A stretch of 64,000 nt of DNA from the NCBI RefSeq assembly GCF_013170845.1, contig NZ_CP033367.1, positions 6,635,001-6,699,000 on the forward strand, read 5' to 3'. The translations under genes and the position numbers were made by a program. The notes under the pieces are model-generated. The model was given only the letters and a program-made list of their open reading frames with translations. It ran no database searches and had not been told where the DNA came from. The stretch's first letter is position 1. Each line of letters begins with the position of its first letter. Below are positions 27,168-37,500 of the stretch, one piece after another. The stretch is from Mesorhizobium loti R88b. Its GTDB lineage: Bacteria; Pseudomonadota; Alphaproteobacteria; Rhizobiales; Rhizobiaceae.

Positions 27168-29180
27168 CTATTTCAATGCTGAATTGACGGCTCCGATCAG
27201 TTTGATCCAGGCGTCACGCTCGGCCTGGCTAAGATCCTGGGCGGTATGGTCACGGGTCCAGCGAACGTAAGCCTTTGCGAGCTTGTATTTTGAAAAATTG
27301 GCGCCGCCCTTTGCTAACAGCAGGTCGACCAAGGGCTTTTCCGGCGTGGCCGCTGCTTCGGCTGTCACGTCGATGCCAAGCTCTTTTGCCGCAAGGGGTA
27401 TTAGCACGTCGCGCAGCAGGTCTTCGATCTCGGCCTTCGGTCTGGGTGGAACGGTGAAGTCCATCGTCCGGAGAATGCGCTTGGCGCCGAGGCGATGCAC
27501 CAGCACCTCCTGCTTTGCGGCCTGGTCGCCGGCGTTGTCGGAATCGAGAAGAGCCGCGACCTTCAAATTGTGGGCGATCAGGATCGTCGCGAAATAGACG
27601 ACCTTGCTCGCGGTGTTGGCCGAGATCAGGGCGATCTTGTCGTTAAGATCCGCGACGCCGCCAACCCGCAACATTTCCGATGTGGCCTCGAGATACCAGA
27701 AGTCGGTCAGGCCTTCGAGGATCAGGTTGCGTTGCTGCGCAAACAGGCTCTGCGCAAGATCGTAGCCCAATGCCTCTTGCAGCGGCAGCAGGGCGGCTGG
27801 ATCCGCCGCTGTGATTGTTGTGTGCACCTTGGTGCCGACCTTCCGGTCCGCCATCTCGACGACCCGTACAAGATCGAGCTCATTCGGGCCGACCAAGAAG
27901 GGCGAGTGCGTCGTATAGACTGTTTGGTTGGATTCCGAGAGCATGGAAATCGTGTTGCGGAAATCACGCTGCTTCAGCGCGTGCAGGCTCATGCCCGGCT
28001 CGTCAAGCAGCAGAATGGCGTTCGCATGCTTGTCCTCGGTCTCGGAGAAAAAGACCACGAAGAACGAGACCAGCCACTGGAAACCCTCCGATCGCTGATC
28101 CAGCTCGATCTCAACGCCCAAGCCATCCTCGACCACGACCTTGAGGTATTGACCGTCGGCGGTGATCCTAAGGCGGCTGGCTTCCGCCCGCTCCGGGTTA
28201 GGGTTCCAGACTTTGACTATTTGATCCGTCAGGCGAACACTCGCAGCGTTCAGCTGGTAAGCGCGATTGTCGAGCTGGTCCCGGTACTTCTTCTGGGCGT
28301 CCGTGTCCTTGGCGCCTGGTTCGGCCGCCTTACCGAGGTCTGACAGTTCTCGCGCCGTGAAGCCTAGGAGCTTGAGGAGACATTGGTTTCCGTAATCGTA
28401 CTGGGCGTCGTCGAGCAGGTTTTGCTCGACGCGGGTCGCGAGGTGATCAAGGTGGATCAGCGGGCGCACGCGGAAGTAATTGCTGAACAGGACGAACACC
28501 GGCAGCTTCGTTCGGAGCGCCGTCCGGGTGGTCTTTAGCCGATCGGCATATTTGCAGTGGCCAAGCAGCCTGGTGTAGCGATCTTCCTCCTTCTCATCGT
28601 CTTCATCGACGAGCGGGTAGTGCTTTTCGAGCCAGTCGATCAGCTTCGTAGCAACCTCACCTTGGATGTAATAGTTTTTGTCCTTGTAGCCCGCCAGAAT
28701 GCCTTCGAGCTCTTTGCTGGGCTGGGGTTCGCCGTCCTTCTGCCGACTATCGACGTGCGCTGCAAGGCGGGCGAGGTCTTTTTTTAGGTCCTCGATGGTC
28801 GGCTTCTCGGGAACACCCTGAAGTTCATGCCCCCATGAGTTGTCCAGGTTTCGCCAGCAGACATAAGTGGCCGAGTGAAACTCGGACTCGATCGCTTTTT
28901 TGTCGTCATCTTCGAGTTCGAAATGTGCGACGGCAACTTTGATGTCTTCGGGCTTGAGCCGCTTGGAAGTGATGTCGTTATAGTCGCCGCGGGGGTAATC
29001 ACGGAGAGCGTCGAAGCCAGGGACACCTGCCGGTGGGTTGATCTGCTGAAGGGCCTTTAGCAGTGCTGACTTGCCGGCCTCATTCGGCCCAACGAGGATT
29101 GTCTTGTTGGGCTCCAACTCAATAGAGCCGGAATCCTTCACGCTGCGATAGTTTGTAATTCGCGCTTTCTTTAGTCTCAT
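27168..29180 (-). CDS. OLD-family ATP-dependent nuclease (AAA plus TOPRIM)
   Basis: A 670-aa protein. The N-terminal ATPase has Walker A VGPNEAGKS (30-38), a signature-like RSEGFQWL (363-370), Walker B LLLDEPG (390-396) and the TTHSP switch (423-427). The C-terminal TOPRIM nuclease has the conserved Glu in ILEGLTDFWYLEA (E489) and DSD (546-548) in ALLDSDNAGDQA. This is the Overcoming Lysogenization Defect type, also used as GajA in Gabija. No UvrD-like GajB is next to it, so it is a stand-alone OLD or works with the following 163-aa protein. Its probable role is phage defence by DNA nicking or cleavage. Confidence 0.85.
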   Translation of the reverse strand: MRLKKARITNYRSVKDSGSIELEPNKTILVGPNEAGKSALLKALQQINPPAGVPGFDALRDYPRGDYNDITSKRLKPEDIKVAVAHFELEDDDKKAIESEFHSATYVCWRNLDNSWGHELQGVPEKPTIEDLKKDLARLAAHVDSRQKDGEPQPSKELEGILAGYKDKNYYIQGEVATKLIDWLEKHYPLVDEDDEKEEDRYTRLLGHCKYADRLKTTRTALRTKLPVFVLFSNYFRVRPLIHLDHLATRVEQNLLDDAQYDYGNQCLLKLLGFTARELSDLGKAAEPGAKDTDAQKKYRDQLDNRAYQLNAASVRLTDQIVKVWNPNPERAEASRLRITADGQYLKVVVEDGLGVEIELDQRSEGFQWLVSFFVVFFSETEDKHANAILLLDEPGMSLHALKQRDFRNTISMLSESNQTVYTTHSPFLVGPNELDLVRVVEMADRKVGTKVHTTITAADPAALLPLQEALGYDLAQSLFAQQRNLILEGLTDFWYLEATSEMLRVGGVADLNDKIALISANTASKVVYFATILIAHNLKVAALLDSDNAGDQAAKQEVLVHRLGAKRILRTMDFTVPPRPKAEIEDLLRDVLIPLAAKELGIDVTAEAAATPEKPLVDLLLAKGGANFSKYKLAKAYVRWTRDHTAQDLSQAERDAWIKLIGAVNSALK

Positions 29181-29445
29181 CAGCCCCTCCCCTGTACGCA
29201 GAGGATTGTATACGACGTGCTTTTTTCAAAGAGAATGGCCGCTCGCTCGATAGCCGGTGAATAACGAATTGTATGTTGTGGATCGGTCACCGGCCGGGGA
29301 AGTTGGCAATTGACATCCTGCTCCCGCATCTTCGTCCAAAAGGCCCCTATTCCATGCGCGGGCCGAGATTTCGTACCCGCGTAGAATCCTGTTCCAAAAT
29401 GCCATTTTGCAATTGATGCGACCGCCGCCGGTTACGCTTTGCTGC

Positions 29446-29560
29446 CGCATGCGGTAACGATGATGTCGCGGTCGTGGAAGGAGTATTCCAGTTCCGGCAG
29501 CCCCTCATAAAGGCTCTTGAGGCGGGCGCGTAGAGTTCGGCAGTCCGTTGACGCCGGCGG
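29446..29560 (-). pseudogene. IS481-type transposase, 3' fragment
   Basis: On the minus strand the reading AELYAPASRAF, then after a frame change LYEGLPELEYSFHDRDIIVT with ACG, matches the C-terminal end of IS481-family transposases (the PAELY...LEYPFHDR...VT.CG block). It stops soon after. The rest of the gap 29181-29623 holds no recognisable gene. This is an insertion-sequence scar between two defence units. Confidence 0.55.
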
Positions 29561-29623
29561 CCGGGGAAATGACAAAATCGTACAGGCCGGGGCAGACCGC
29601 TCCTCGTTCAGGACAGTATGGAA

Positions 29624-32101
29624 TTATCGGAACGAGAGGCTAGCCGGTGTCAGGATTTGCTTGATGGTATGCTTCACGGCCTCGGGAAGCTCGACCGCAT
29701 CGATAACATCGAGAATCGGAACTGCCCTACTTCCCTGATATCTTGCGTGCCGGGCTTCCCCTAGCAGGAAGAAGCCCGCGTTGCTTTTCCTGTCGAAATC
29801 CGTCTCGGCGACGGCGAACTGATTGCCTATCCAAACAATCTCGCCGGAATAGATGCGCGGACGGGTGACTGTTGCGAGCAGTTGATCCGGATCGGTCAGA
29901 TTTTTCATCAATGCTCGGATGGCGGCGCCACCTTGAACCCAGCTCAGCCAAAAGTCAGGCAGGGCTTCCACGAGGCCCGCAATATGTACCGACAGTCGCT
30001 CGAGGCTGTCCATAGCCTCATCATCGCCCAGGGTTAGCCATGGATGGGCCGCAGCGAGACGTGTCGCGGCAAAATTGAACCAGGTCCCTGCCTCTGGCTT
30101 GTTGATGAGATCTGCGATCCAGAGCGTCATCGCAGCCGTCAGGTCCGACGACTGCATAAGCGCGGGTGCCTCTGGATGAGCCTCCACGTAGAGATCAAGA
30201 AGCGGGCGGCTTCCGTTTCCGAAGAATAACGCATGAAATAGTCTTGCACTGGCGCTGTCGACTCTCGCCTTGTCCATGCCTTCGCGCCGTCTCGCGATAC
30301 CCAAAAGCAGAGCAACTGTACGGATGTCGGCAGCAAGGCGTGGCGGAGGCCTGCTTTCGAGGAATGCCATCGACGACATGGATGACACAGCTCTATCGAT
30401 CAGCCGCGCGAGTTTCTCGACTTGCGTTGGTTCGAGCGGCTTGGCAGGTGCCCGTGGTTCTTTCGGCTCCGGCGGGTTCCCGTCCGGATTGTCGGTTGAA
30501 TTGTCTGATGGATCTCCGTTGCGCGGGCCGACCCCGCCGAGTCTGAAATAGTCATTCATCAGACTCCATTCGTCGGTCGTGAGGTATCCCCCACCCGAAA
30601 CCGGCGCATAGCTGCGCCGGCCAAACCCAGTCGAGAACACGTCTTCAAGATTGTAGTCTATCGCCGAAGCGCCCTTCGCGCCTCGCGTGCCGGCCCAAGG
30701 TACCGGGCTCTTGTAGTGCTCGACGACAAGCGTAAAGATGTCGATGAGGCCTTCGGAGCTGATCGTTCCCTCGTTTCCGGCAAGCCTCGTTTGAACGTCG
30801 AACTCTGGCCGACCAACACGGAGTTCAGCCTCGTGGTCGATCCACATCGGAGCGCTGCGGACCGCGCCAGCAGGCGTGTCGATTTCGACCCAAAGGCGGG
30901 TTCCGGGACCGGGAACAGACACACGAAAAGAGCCGGTCTCGTCAGCGACTGCAATTAGTGAACCTGTATGCAAAACAACCCTGATGTCGGACGGGGTATC
31001 GCCGCCGGCGAAGGCACAGCGCACGACCAACGAACCTGCGTCGAAGCTGGCTGAAAGCACTCGCACCGGAGGATTTTCGATTTCGTCCCAATCTGCATTA
31101 GGCGCGGTTTCTGGTAAGTCGGGAGGACTATCCGATATTTGGATGCCCGAAAGAAGCTCTTCGTATTCTGCGTTAGAAAGATGGGAAATCGCCATTAGCT
31201 CGGCGTTGCCGTTATCACTACGCAGCAATGCGGCGCGCGAGCAATTGGCGCTCCCGGCTAGTATCACCACGTGATCGGTGTAACGCGCCGCGTAAAGCTT
31301 GGCGTGAATCGTTTGCCGTTCCCCGGCGCCCGGCGCAATCCCAACAATACGTGCAGACGAGGGCAGTTTGGCCCCCGCCTTTGAAGAGAGCCCCTCCTTA
31401 CCATGCTGGATTAGCACGCGCATGGGGACGCCGAGACGGGCTGCAAGTTCGTTCACCGCCGCCCCCTCGGGGTCGAAATAAGGGGCCATCATGTCGAACG
31501 AGGCTGGGGGTTCCTGGAACTGGGAAAGCATTCGATCCATGAGCGGAGTGTCCGCAGGTAGCTCGACCAGGCGATCGGGCTCAGGCAGGTCGGCTGCCCA
31601 TGCTTCTGAGCGGAACGGGTCGAGGACTGTCGCACGCACGGCGTCGCTCGCCCCAGCCATGCCACAGACCTTTTCGAGGTAGTCACGGAAAGCGGCGATT
31701 GCCGGTCCGCCTTCACCTGGAAAGTTGAAATAGGTCCAGATCTCGCGATTGCTGCTCCATCCCCCATGGCCAAGGTTGCCGCTTCCGATAGCAAGTCGGG
31801 TGCCTTCCTCGCCTGCGAGGAAGATTGCTTTGGGATGGAAGCGCCGCCCGACTCCAAGATCGATCGGGACTACACGGTATGACCGACCAACGCGGTCAGC
31901 GATCACGCTTTGCCGATTAAAAGATGCGGCGGCACAGCCTGCATCGGCGAACACCGTGAGCCGCGGTGCGCCGCTCTTGCGCAACTGGTTCACCAGGATG
32001 GCTTGCGCAAACATGAAGTCGATGTTGTGGGTTAGGACCACGGCCGTCGTGGCGCGCTTACTCGCATCGACCAAGCGCTGGAGAACGTTGACCTCACCCA
32101 T
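29624..32101 (-). CDS. PLD-superfamily nuclease-like protein (825 aa)
   Basis: The first ~300 residues contain two phospholipase D half-sites: H89-x-K91 in RRFHPKAIFL with GSGN (106-109), and H266-x-K268 in TIHAKLY with AGSANCSR (282-289). This is the pattern of PLD nucleases and helicase-associated PLD domains. The remaining ~500 residues contain a beta-rich middle (residues ~335-420), a Pro/Asn-rich linker and a helical C-terminal domain that I do not recognise. The ATG overlaps the stop of the 495-aa gene (TGATG), so the two are made together. Expected activity is metal-independent phosphodiester cleavage of nucleic acid; no helicase is adjacent. Confidence 0.72.
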   Translation of the reverse strand: MGEVNVLQRLVDASKRATTAVVLTHNIDFMFAQAILVNQLRKSGAPRLTVFADAGCAAASFNRQSVIADRVGRSYRVVPIDLGVGRRFHPKAIFLAGEEGTRLAIGSGNLGHGGWSSNREIWTYFNFPGEGGPAIAAFRDYLEKVCGMAGASDAVRATVLDPFRSEAWAADLPEPDRLVELPADTPLMDRMLSQFQEPPASFDMMAPYFDPEGAAVNELAARLGVPMRVLIQHGKEGLSSKAGAKLPSSARIVGIAPGAGERQTIHAKLYAARYTDHVVILAGSANCSRAALLRSDNGNAELMAISHLSNAEYEELLSGIQISDSPPDLPETAPNADWDEIENPPVRVLSASFDAGSLVVRCAFAGGDTPSDIRVVLHTGSLIAVADETGSFRVSVPGPGTRLWVEIDTPAGAVRSAPMWIDHEAELRVGRPEFDVQTRLAGNEGTISSEGLIDIFTLVVEHYKSPVPWAGTRGAKGASAIDYNLEDVFSTGFGRRSYAPVSGGGYLTTDEWSLMNDYFRLGGVGPRNGDPSDNSTDNPDGNPPEPKEPRAPAKPLEPTQVEKLARLIDRAVSSMSSMAFLESRPPPRLAADIRTVALLLGIARRREGMDKARVDSASARLFHALFFGNGSRPLLDLYVEAHPEAPALMQSSDLTAAMTLWIADLINKPEAGTWFNFAATRLAAAHPWLTLGDDEAMDSLERLSVHIAGLVEALPDFWLSWVQGGAAIRALMKNLTDPDQLLATVTRPRIYSGEIVWIGNQFAVAETDFDRKSNAGFFLLGEARHARYQGSRAVPILDVIDAVELPEAVKHTIKQILTPASLSFR

Positions 32102-33588
32102 CAGCCGACCACATCTGCGGCGATCACGCCACCAGAGCCAATGTTGAGCATCCCTATGTCGCCAAGGATACGCATCGTATTCTGCAGACGGCTGCCAGAA
32201 TAGTTGGGGCTGAAGTCAATATCCGTGGGAACGAGAACTGGACCTTCAGGATAGAAGCGCAGCGAACAGTCCTGATGGTTACCCATCTTTCGCATCGTAT
32301 TGGCGATATGGCGCTGCGCGACGCACTCATCGCAGATAGCGCGGAGCACCGCCCCGAGTGTGCCAGTTCCGGCTGCCACCAGCTGGATCGCTCGTGCAGA
32401 GGGCGCCGACGCCCCGCTGCTTGCGCCTGGAACGACGCCGATGGATTGTGCGTCCCGCGCCTGCGTCACCAGAATTTCGAAGGCGCGGATTGCCTGGATG
32501 TGTGGTTCGAGATGAAAGTCGGCGGGACGCAACAGGCCGCCGCTAAACGCTCCAGGCTGCACAGTAAGTGCCGCGACGTCGACCGGTGAATTCCAGTGAT
32601 CTGTGAGCGGCTCAGAAGCAACAGCGTGTGAGGACCAGATGGCGATCAACTGCGCGACCGACATGCTGCCGTCGTCCAGGAGCGTTCTCGTCATAGCCGC
32701 GAGGAGCAACTCAAGAGCAAAATGCACACGCCGGTGCCACTCGAAGCTCGCCCACTCAAGTTCTATACCGTCCGCACCCTCGAGTACTGCACGATCATAG
32801 TTTCGGGCGATCAGCTCGCTGGCACTGGCTGGCTCGACTTCGAGTTCTCGATGCAGCCATGAACGTGTATCGATCATCCGCTGATAGGCTTGAGCAACCA
32901 GCTTTGCCGCTATTGAGCTCCCCGGCACCCATGGCTGTTCAAACGCTTCTCGCAAGAGATCCACCTCGCGGCCAAAATCAGCAATTCTGGCGAGAGAGAA
33001 GGCTGAAACCGCTTCGCGCGCCGTGTCGTAGTCGAGGTCGCCGCCGTCGCGTAGCAAATCGACCAATCGAGAGCTTCCGAGCGCCTTGCTACGCTCTTGA
33101 TACATGGCTGTGCCGCGCGCGGACAGGCCGAATGGCAGGCCACTTGATCCAGGACGAGATTCGACAAAACCGAGCGCGCTGGCAGGCCCGAAATACGTCG
33201 CGAGCACTGCGAGGTTCCCGACGTCGGGCATGCGCACGGTCTTGCCAGTGACAAGGGTGGCCATCTCGTCGAGATAGAAGTCCGACCCCATGGTACCTAT
33301 CCGTGAGGCACCCTCATCGACGAACGTCGCTGCGAGCACAAGAAACCGAACCCGGTTTAGGTGGACGGCAAGCGCATCTTTGTCATGCCGCACGCGGCCG
33401 CCAGCACTCTCGTGAACAAAATATTGGCCGATCGCCCACGGAAGGACCGAAATGTATCGGGCACGAATTGAGATGGTCGTGAGCCCATTGGTCAGCGAGG
33501 CCTCGATATTTTGGTCGAGTGCTCGGATGCCTATAACATCGAGGCCCTTAGTCTCGCTGCTGAGACGCGCACCCCAAGCAATATTCAT
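32101..33588 (-). CDS. DUF6361-like protein coupled to the PLD protein (495 aa)
   Basis: A 495-aa soluble protein. Near the N terminus it reads LTNGLTTISIRARYISVLPW, resembling the opening of DUF6361 proteins (a conserved segment with RARYF..W). The C-terminal part (QLVAAGTGTLGAVLRAICDE, then NHQDCSLRFYPEGPV) has no motif I know. It is the middle gene of a minus-strand trio: the 257-aa gene ends 109 bases upstream and the PLD gene start overlaps its stop. The role is unknown; the coupling suggests a complex with the PLD protein. Confidence 0.6.
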   Translation of the reverse strand: MNIAWGARLSSETKGLDVIGIRALDQNIEASLTNGLTTISIRARYISVLPWAIGQYFVHESAGGRVRHDKDALAVHLNRVRFLVLAATFVDEGASRIGTMGSDFYLDEMATLVTGKTVRMPDVGNLAVLATYFGPASALGFVESRPGSSGLPFGLSARGTAMYQERSKALGSSRLVDLLRDGGDLDYDTAREAVSAFSLARIADFGREVDLLREAFEQPWVPGSSIAAKLVAQAYQRMIDTRSWLHRELEVEPASASELIARNYDRAVLEGADGIELEWASFEWHRRVHFALELLLAAMTRTLLDDGSMSVAQLIAIWSSHAVASEPLTDHWNSPVDVAALTVQPGAFSGGLLRPADFHLEPHIQAIRAFEILVTQARDAQSIGVVPGASSGASAPSARAIQLVAAGTGTLGAVLRAICDECVAQRHIANTMRKMGNHQDCSLRFYPEGPVLVPTDIDFSPNYSGSRLQNTMRILGDIGMLNIGSGGVIAADVVG

Positions 33589-33697
33589 GTTCGATCCCCA
33601 ATGAGTTCAATAACTGGGCTACGAAAAATCTGCAGCGCGCGCATGAAAGGGCAGTCGAAGCTTGGATAGAACATCTGCATCACAGTCGAACGCGAAA

Positions 33698-34471
33698 TCA
33701 AAGCTTGGCTTCGACGTGATCCCGGATTGCCCTTTCGTGTTCGCGTACGAGTTCTTGGAAGCTCTCGAAGGCCGCGTAGAAGCGCATCTGTTCTTGCTCC
33801 AGCAGCTTCACAATCTTGGCAAGATCAAGCGGGCAACGTCCACCGAATCCGTAACGAACCCGCCCCGTAGACGCATTGACGGTGCGCGTTACGAACTGAG
33901 TCATCCCAACCACGAACCGCGGCGAGAAGCGATGATTGTAGGCGTGGCGGAAGTCCCCGGTGCCATCGCGAAAGGCACGTGCGCCAATGGCATCAAGCGC
34001 GCGCTTCAGCCGCTTGTAGCCTTTCCACGATTTGCCATAGCTGTCAGCAACGTGAGGATAGATCTCGCAGTCGAGCGGCAGGTCGTCGCGCCAAGTAGCT
34101 GGAAACTTTAGCATGTTCGCCTGGTGACACAGGTGAGCCGCGGCGAACGCAAAGCGCCCCTTCACAACATAGGGAAGGTTCACTGCGGTGGTTGCAAGCT
34201 TGTCGATGAATTCGCGGTTGGCCTCCAACTGACTCTGTTGCGTCAGCGGCTCGACAACAGTCGACCAAGCCGTCAGGCTGTGAACGTCGTTAGTAAATCC
34301 ATTGACTGTATTGGCCAGTTCACGACCGAATTCGTCGAGCATCCACGAATACGCCATCCATTGGGCGTCCAGGGGGTTGGGCAAGCTCGACCAGTTGTAG
34401 GGCATATATCGGCCAGTGAATGGCGTAACCTTCAAAGATTGCCGGTATTGTCGATAGAGCACGATCCCCAT
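33698..34471 (-). CDS. Hypothetical protein with an R-x4-H motif (257 aa)
   Basis: A 257-aa, mostly helical protein. At residues 175-180 (FRHAYNHRF) it carries an R-x4-H motif, the shape of the HEPN RNase active site, preceded by a helical region and followed by a longer C-terminal helix (LEQEQMRFYAAFESFQELVR). It is the first gene of the minus-strand trio with the DUF6361-like and PLD proteins, and it is divergent from the giant STAND gene, with 96 bases between their starts. HEPN membership is only suggested by the motif; the frame is intact. Confidence 0.5.
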   Translation of the reverse strand: MGIVLYRQYRQSLKVTPFTGRYMPYNWSSLPNPLDAQWMAYSWMLDEFGRELANTVNGFTNDVHSLTAWSTVVEPLTQQSQLEANREFIDKLATTAVNLPYVVKGRFAFAAAHLCHQANMLKFPATWRDDLPLDCEIYPHVADSYGKSWKGYKRLKRALDAIGARAFRDGTGDFRHAYNHRFSPRFVVGMTQFVTRTVNASTGRVRYGFGGRCPLDLAKIVKLLEQEQMRFYAAFESFQELVREHERAIRDHVEAKL

Positions 34472-34567
34472 TAAACAACTTCTACTCGACAGCTTCTAAA
34501 ACGCCATATCTGTCAACGTCATTTCTGACGGATTGCACTAGTATTTTTCGACGCAGGGATTGGGTCG

Positions 34568-37500
34568 ATGGGTGTTCACGGCTATGACATTTCCATGGTG
34601 AACCAACGCGGTAGCGGACCATCCACTGGGCTGACAGAAGGTGTCGGGCCGGCCGCCGGAAAAAAAGATATGAATAAGCTCGTGCCATCAACCGGAGGAT
34701 TGATCGGCATCAACCTGGATTCAGAAACGGCCGGACGACGGGCGATCGCCGGCTTCCTCCTTCAGATTCTGCGGAGCATCAAGCTTGGTCTGGACATGAC
34801 CCTGACCCTGTCGCCGCTAGCCGACGGCACACAAATGGTCCTCCACCTTGAGCCAGCTGAGGGCAGCGATCATCAGGTCGTTGGCGGTGCGAGTGACATC
34901 GTCGAGCAGGTAAAGATGCGCGCCAGCCGTCGCAAATGGACAAGTGGTGAAATCGCGTCGAAAGTCTTTCCAGATCTGCTCAAGGCCGTGAAACTGGCTG
35001 CCGACCAGCAGTTTCGCTTCGTGACAAATAACGCTGAGGGCCTCGCGCCGCTCCAAGCGTATATCGCCTCCCGAGGTAAAAGCTCGGAGCGACAGCATCG
35101 CTGGGGCAACGCTCGTCTCACAACCATCGCGTTCGAACAGCGGTTGGCAGAGGCCGCCGGTCTTATCAAAGTCAATGCCGAGCTGCGACACCTGCTCGAC
35201 CGATTTGAGATCGAGATCATTGCCGCCGACGTTACTCAGGATGCAATCGACAAGGCCCTAACACCACTGCTGAGGAAAGACGAGGTCGCCAGTGACAAGC
35301 GTTTCCAGCTGCTTGGGCAGTTAATGACGCTCGCAACCGATGGCGCGAAGCTGACACCTGCGGAACTGCTCACCCTGATTAATCCGCAGGCCCATCGCCT
35401 GCTCGCTCATATTCAGTCCTTGCCAGCTCTTCTCGCCCGCCACGTAGACGAGGACGCCCAGTTGATTGGCTACGTGCCTTCTCAACAAGCTCGTCTAGCA
35501 CTTCCCAAACTGGTCTCCAACTTTGCGATCCTCTCCGGTGAATCCGGACAGGGAAAAACCTGGACACTCGCCCAACTCGCGTTCGACCAGATCGCGCGTG
35601 GCGAACTCGCCATTGTGATGCGTTCGCCCACCAAGATTGAAGACGTTGTCAACTGTATCAGCGAACGGATTTGGCAACCGGCGCATCCGGACCGCGGGAC
35701 GATCGCGGTCGTCGCAAAGGTTCTAGGGGACGCGTTTCGCGACGAAAACGGTAACTGGCTAACCGTCTACATTGACGATGTTCAGGATCGCGAGTTCGCG
35801 CAGAGGCTGGCTCGATCGAAGTGGGATGAATACGGCGTCCGCATCGTAGTCTCCGCACAGCCGCGCATCACAAACGTGATCCGGTCGATCCGTGAGGGAG
35901 TCCAGATCATCGAAATCGGCAATTTTCGCAGTGCGGATCTACACCGCTTTTTGAGGCACCACGACCTTGCAGAAGCGTTGGAGACGATGCCGGACGACGT
36001 CTTCGAGTTGCTCCTGAAGCCGGTCCACGCGAGCATCTTCGTGCAGCTACCAAAACGAGCATCCTGGGCCGGCGTTTCTGAATATGAACTCTTCAGCGCC
36101 TACTGGGAGTATGCAAGTCTGCGAGCACGTGAGCAGTCTGATCATCCAACCGACAAATATGCGTTGCGGTCGCTCGCTGCTCGGCTTCTAACCGGAAAGG
36201 GCTACTATCCTTGGCGCGTCACTGACCTCCATGCGGTGAACCTCGACGATCACGCGGTACTGAGGCTTGAACAGGTTGGGCTGCTTCGCCGGCCAGTGCC
36301 CGATCGCTTCCTGTTTGCTGCAGACCGGATGCTGAACTGGGCGATCGCGGAGTCGTTGGCGGACAATATTCAGGAGGACGAGCTTTCAGCCGAGCAAGCT
36401 GAAGCGCTTTTCGCCTCCATCGACGGGCTCCAGACAAAGAAGAAAGAACCGATTGGATCGCGTCTCGGCTATGTCTATTTCGACGCGCTTTGGCTGCTCG
36501 CGCGTCAATCTGAGCCCGAATTCGTTGCCGACCTCATCCAGGAACATGTCGCACGGCTTCCTGAGGATACCCACTCAGAAGACCAATGGCGGAACGGCTA
36601 CGGCAGTCTCGGAGGTGCGATACTATCCGCGCTGGAGGTTCTTACGCTTGGTACGTTTGACGAGCGGGACTTGGGCATTTTACGCAACGTCCCGCACGCC
36701 CTCGCGGCCGTTGCGGCATCCGACCCTGGGCCGGTTGGCGACCTGATCGCCCGCCAGGTCGCGTCTCCAAATGAGGTGGCGGTGGACATAGGGCTGCGTG
36801 CAGCCTGCTTGGTGCAAGCGCCAGCCGCGCTGACCGCCATTTGGGATGAGCATCTCAAACGCGCTCTCGCCTATGAGCAGGCGAGGTTAGCTTCGGACGT
36901 CGACACCCGCTCGCAGGCAATCTTCGCGCAGCAATTGAGCTCGGAGGCGCTTCACGTAGCCATAAGCGCGAACCCAGGTTGGCTAGACCCCAAGCTTGCT
37001 ACCGAGACCAACGAGATCGCGGTCAGTCAACTGCTCTGGATGCTCAAGGATGAGAAGACAGTCGATAGCGACCTCGCCGCCGAAATTTGGGAGAGGCACC
37101 GTGAACGTATCGTGGCGCTTATGCCAACTCCCAGCGCCGCGCTTATCGAAGCGATCGGTCATTTTCAAGAAGCGTCACTCCTTCCGATGCTGGATGCCGC
37201 CCCGAGCTCAGGAGAGTGGACGCATGCTCGCGTCTTACGAAGCCGCGCCCGTGTTGCACCGCACGAGGCAATTCGCCAGATCGCGGAAGGCACCGACAGC
37301 TACGGATGGGGGGCGGCGAACTGGTGGTTTGACGAACTGGCGGCGGTGGATCCCGATGGTCTTGCGGCCGCAATTCGCGCACGCGCCCACGCCGGTGACG
37401 ACCCGCTCACGGATACCGTCTTGTACTATGGCTTCAATCCCGAGGCGATGGATGCGCGGACCCTTGATGAGGTGCTCGACGCCTTCGCCGAAAAGCTCCG

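Noticed and set aside
27168..29180. Calling the OLD-family gene a Gabija GajA
   Set aside because: No UvrD-like GajB gene is adjacent on either side, so only OLD-family nuclease is claimed.
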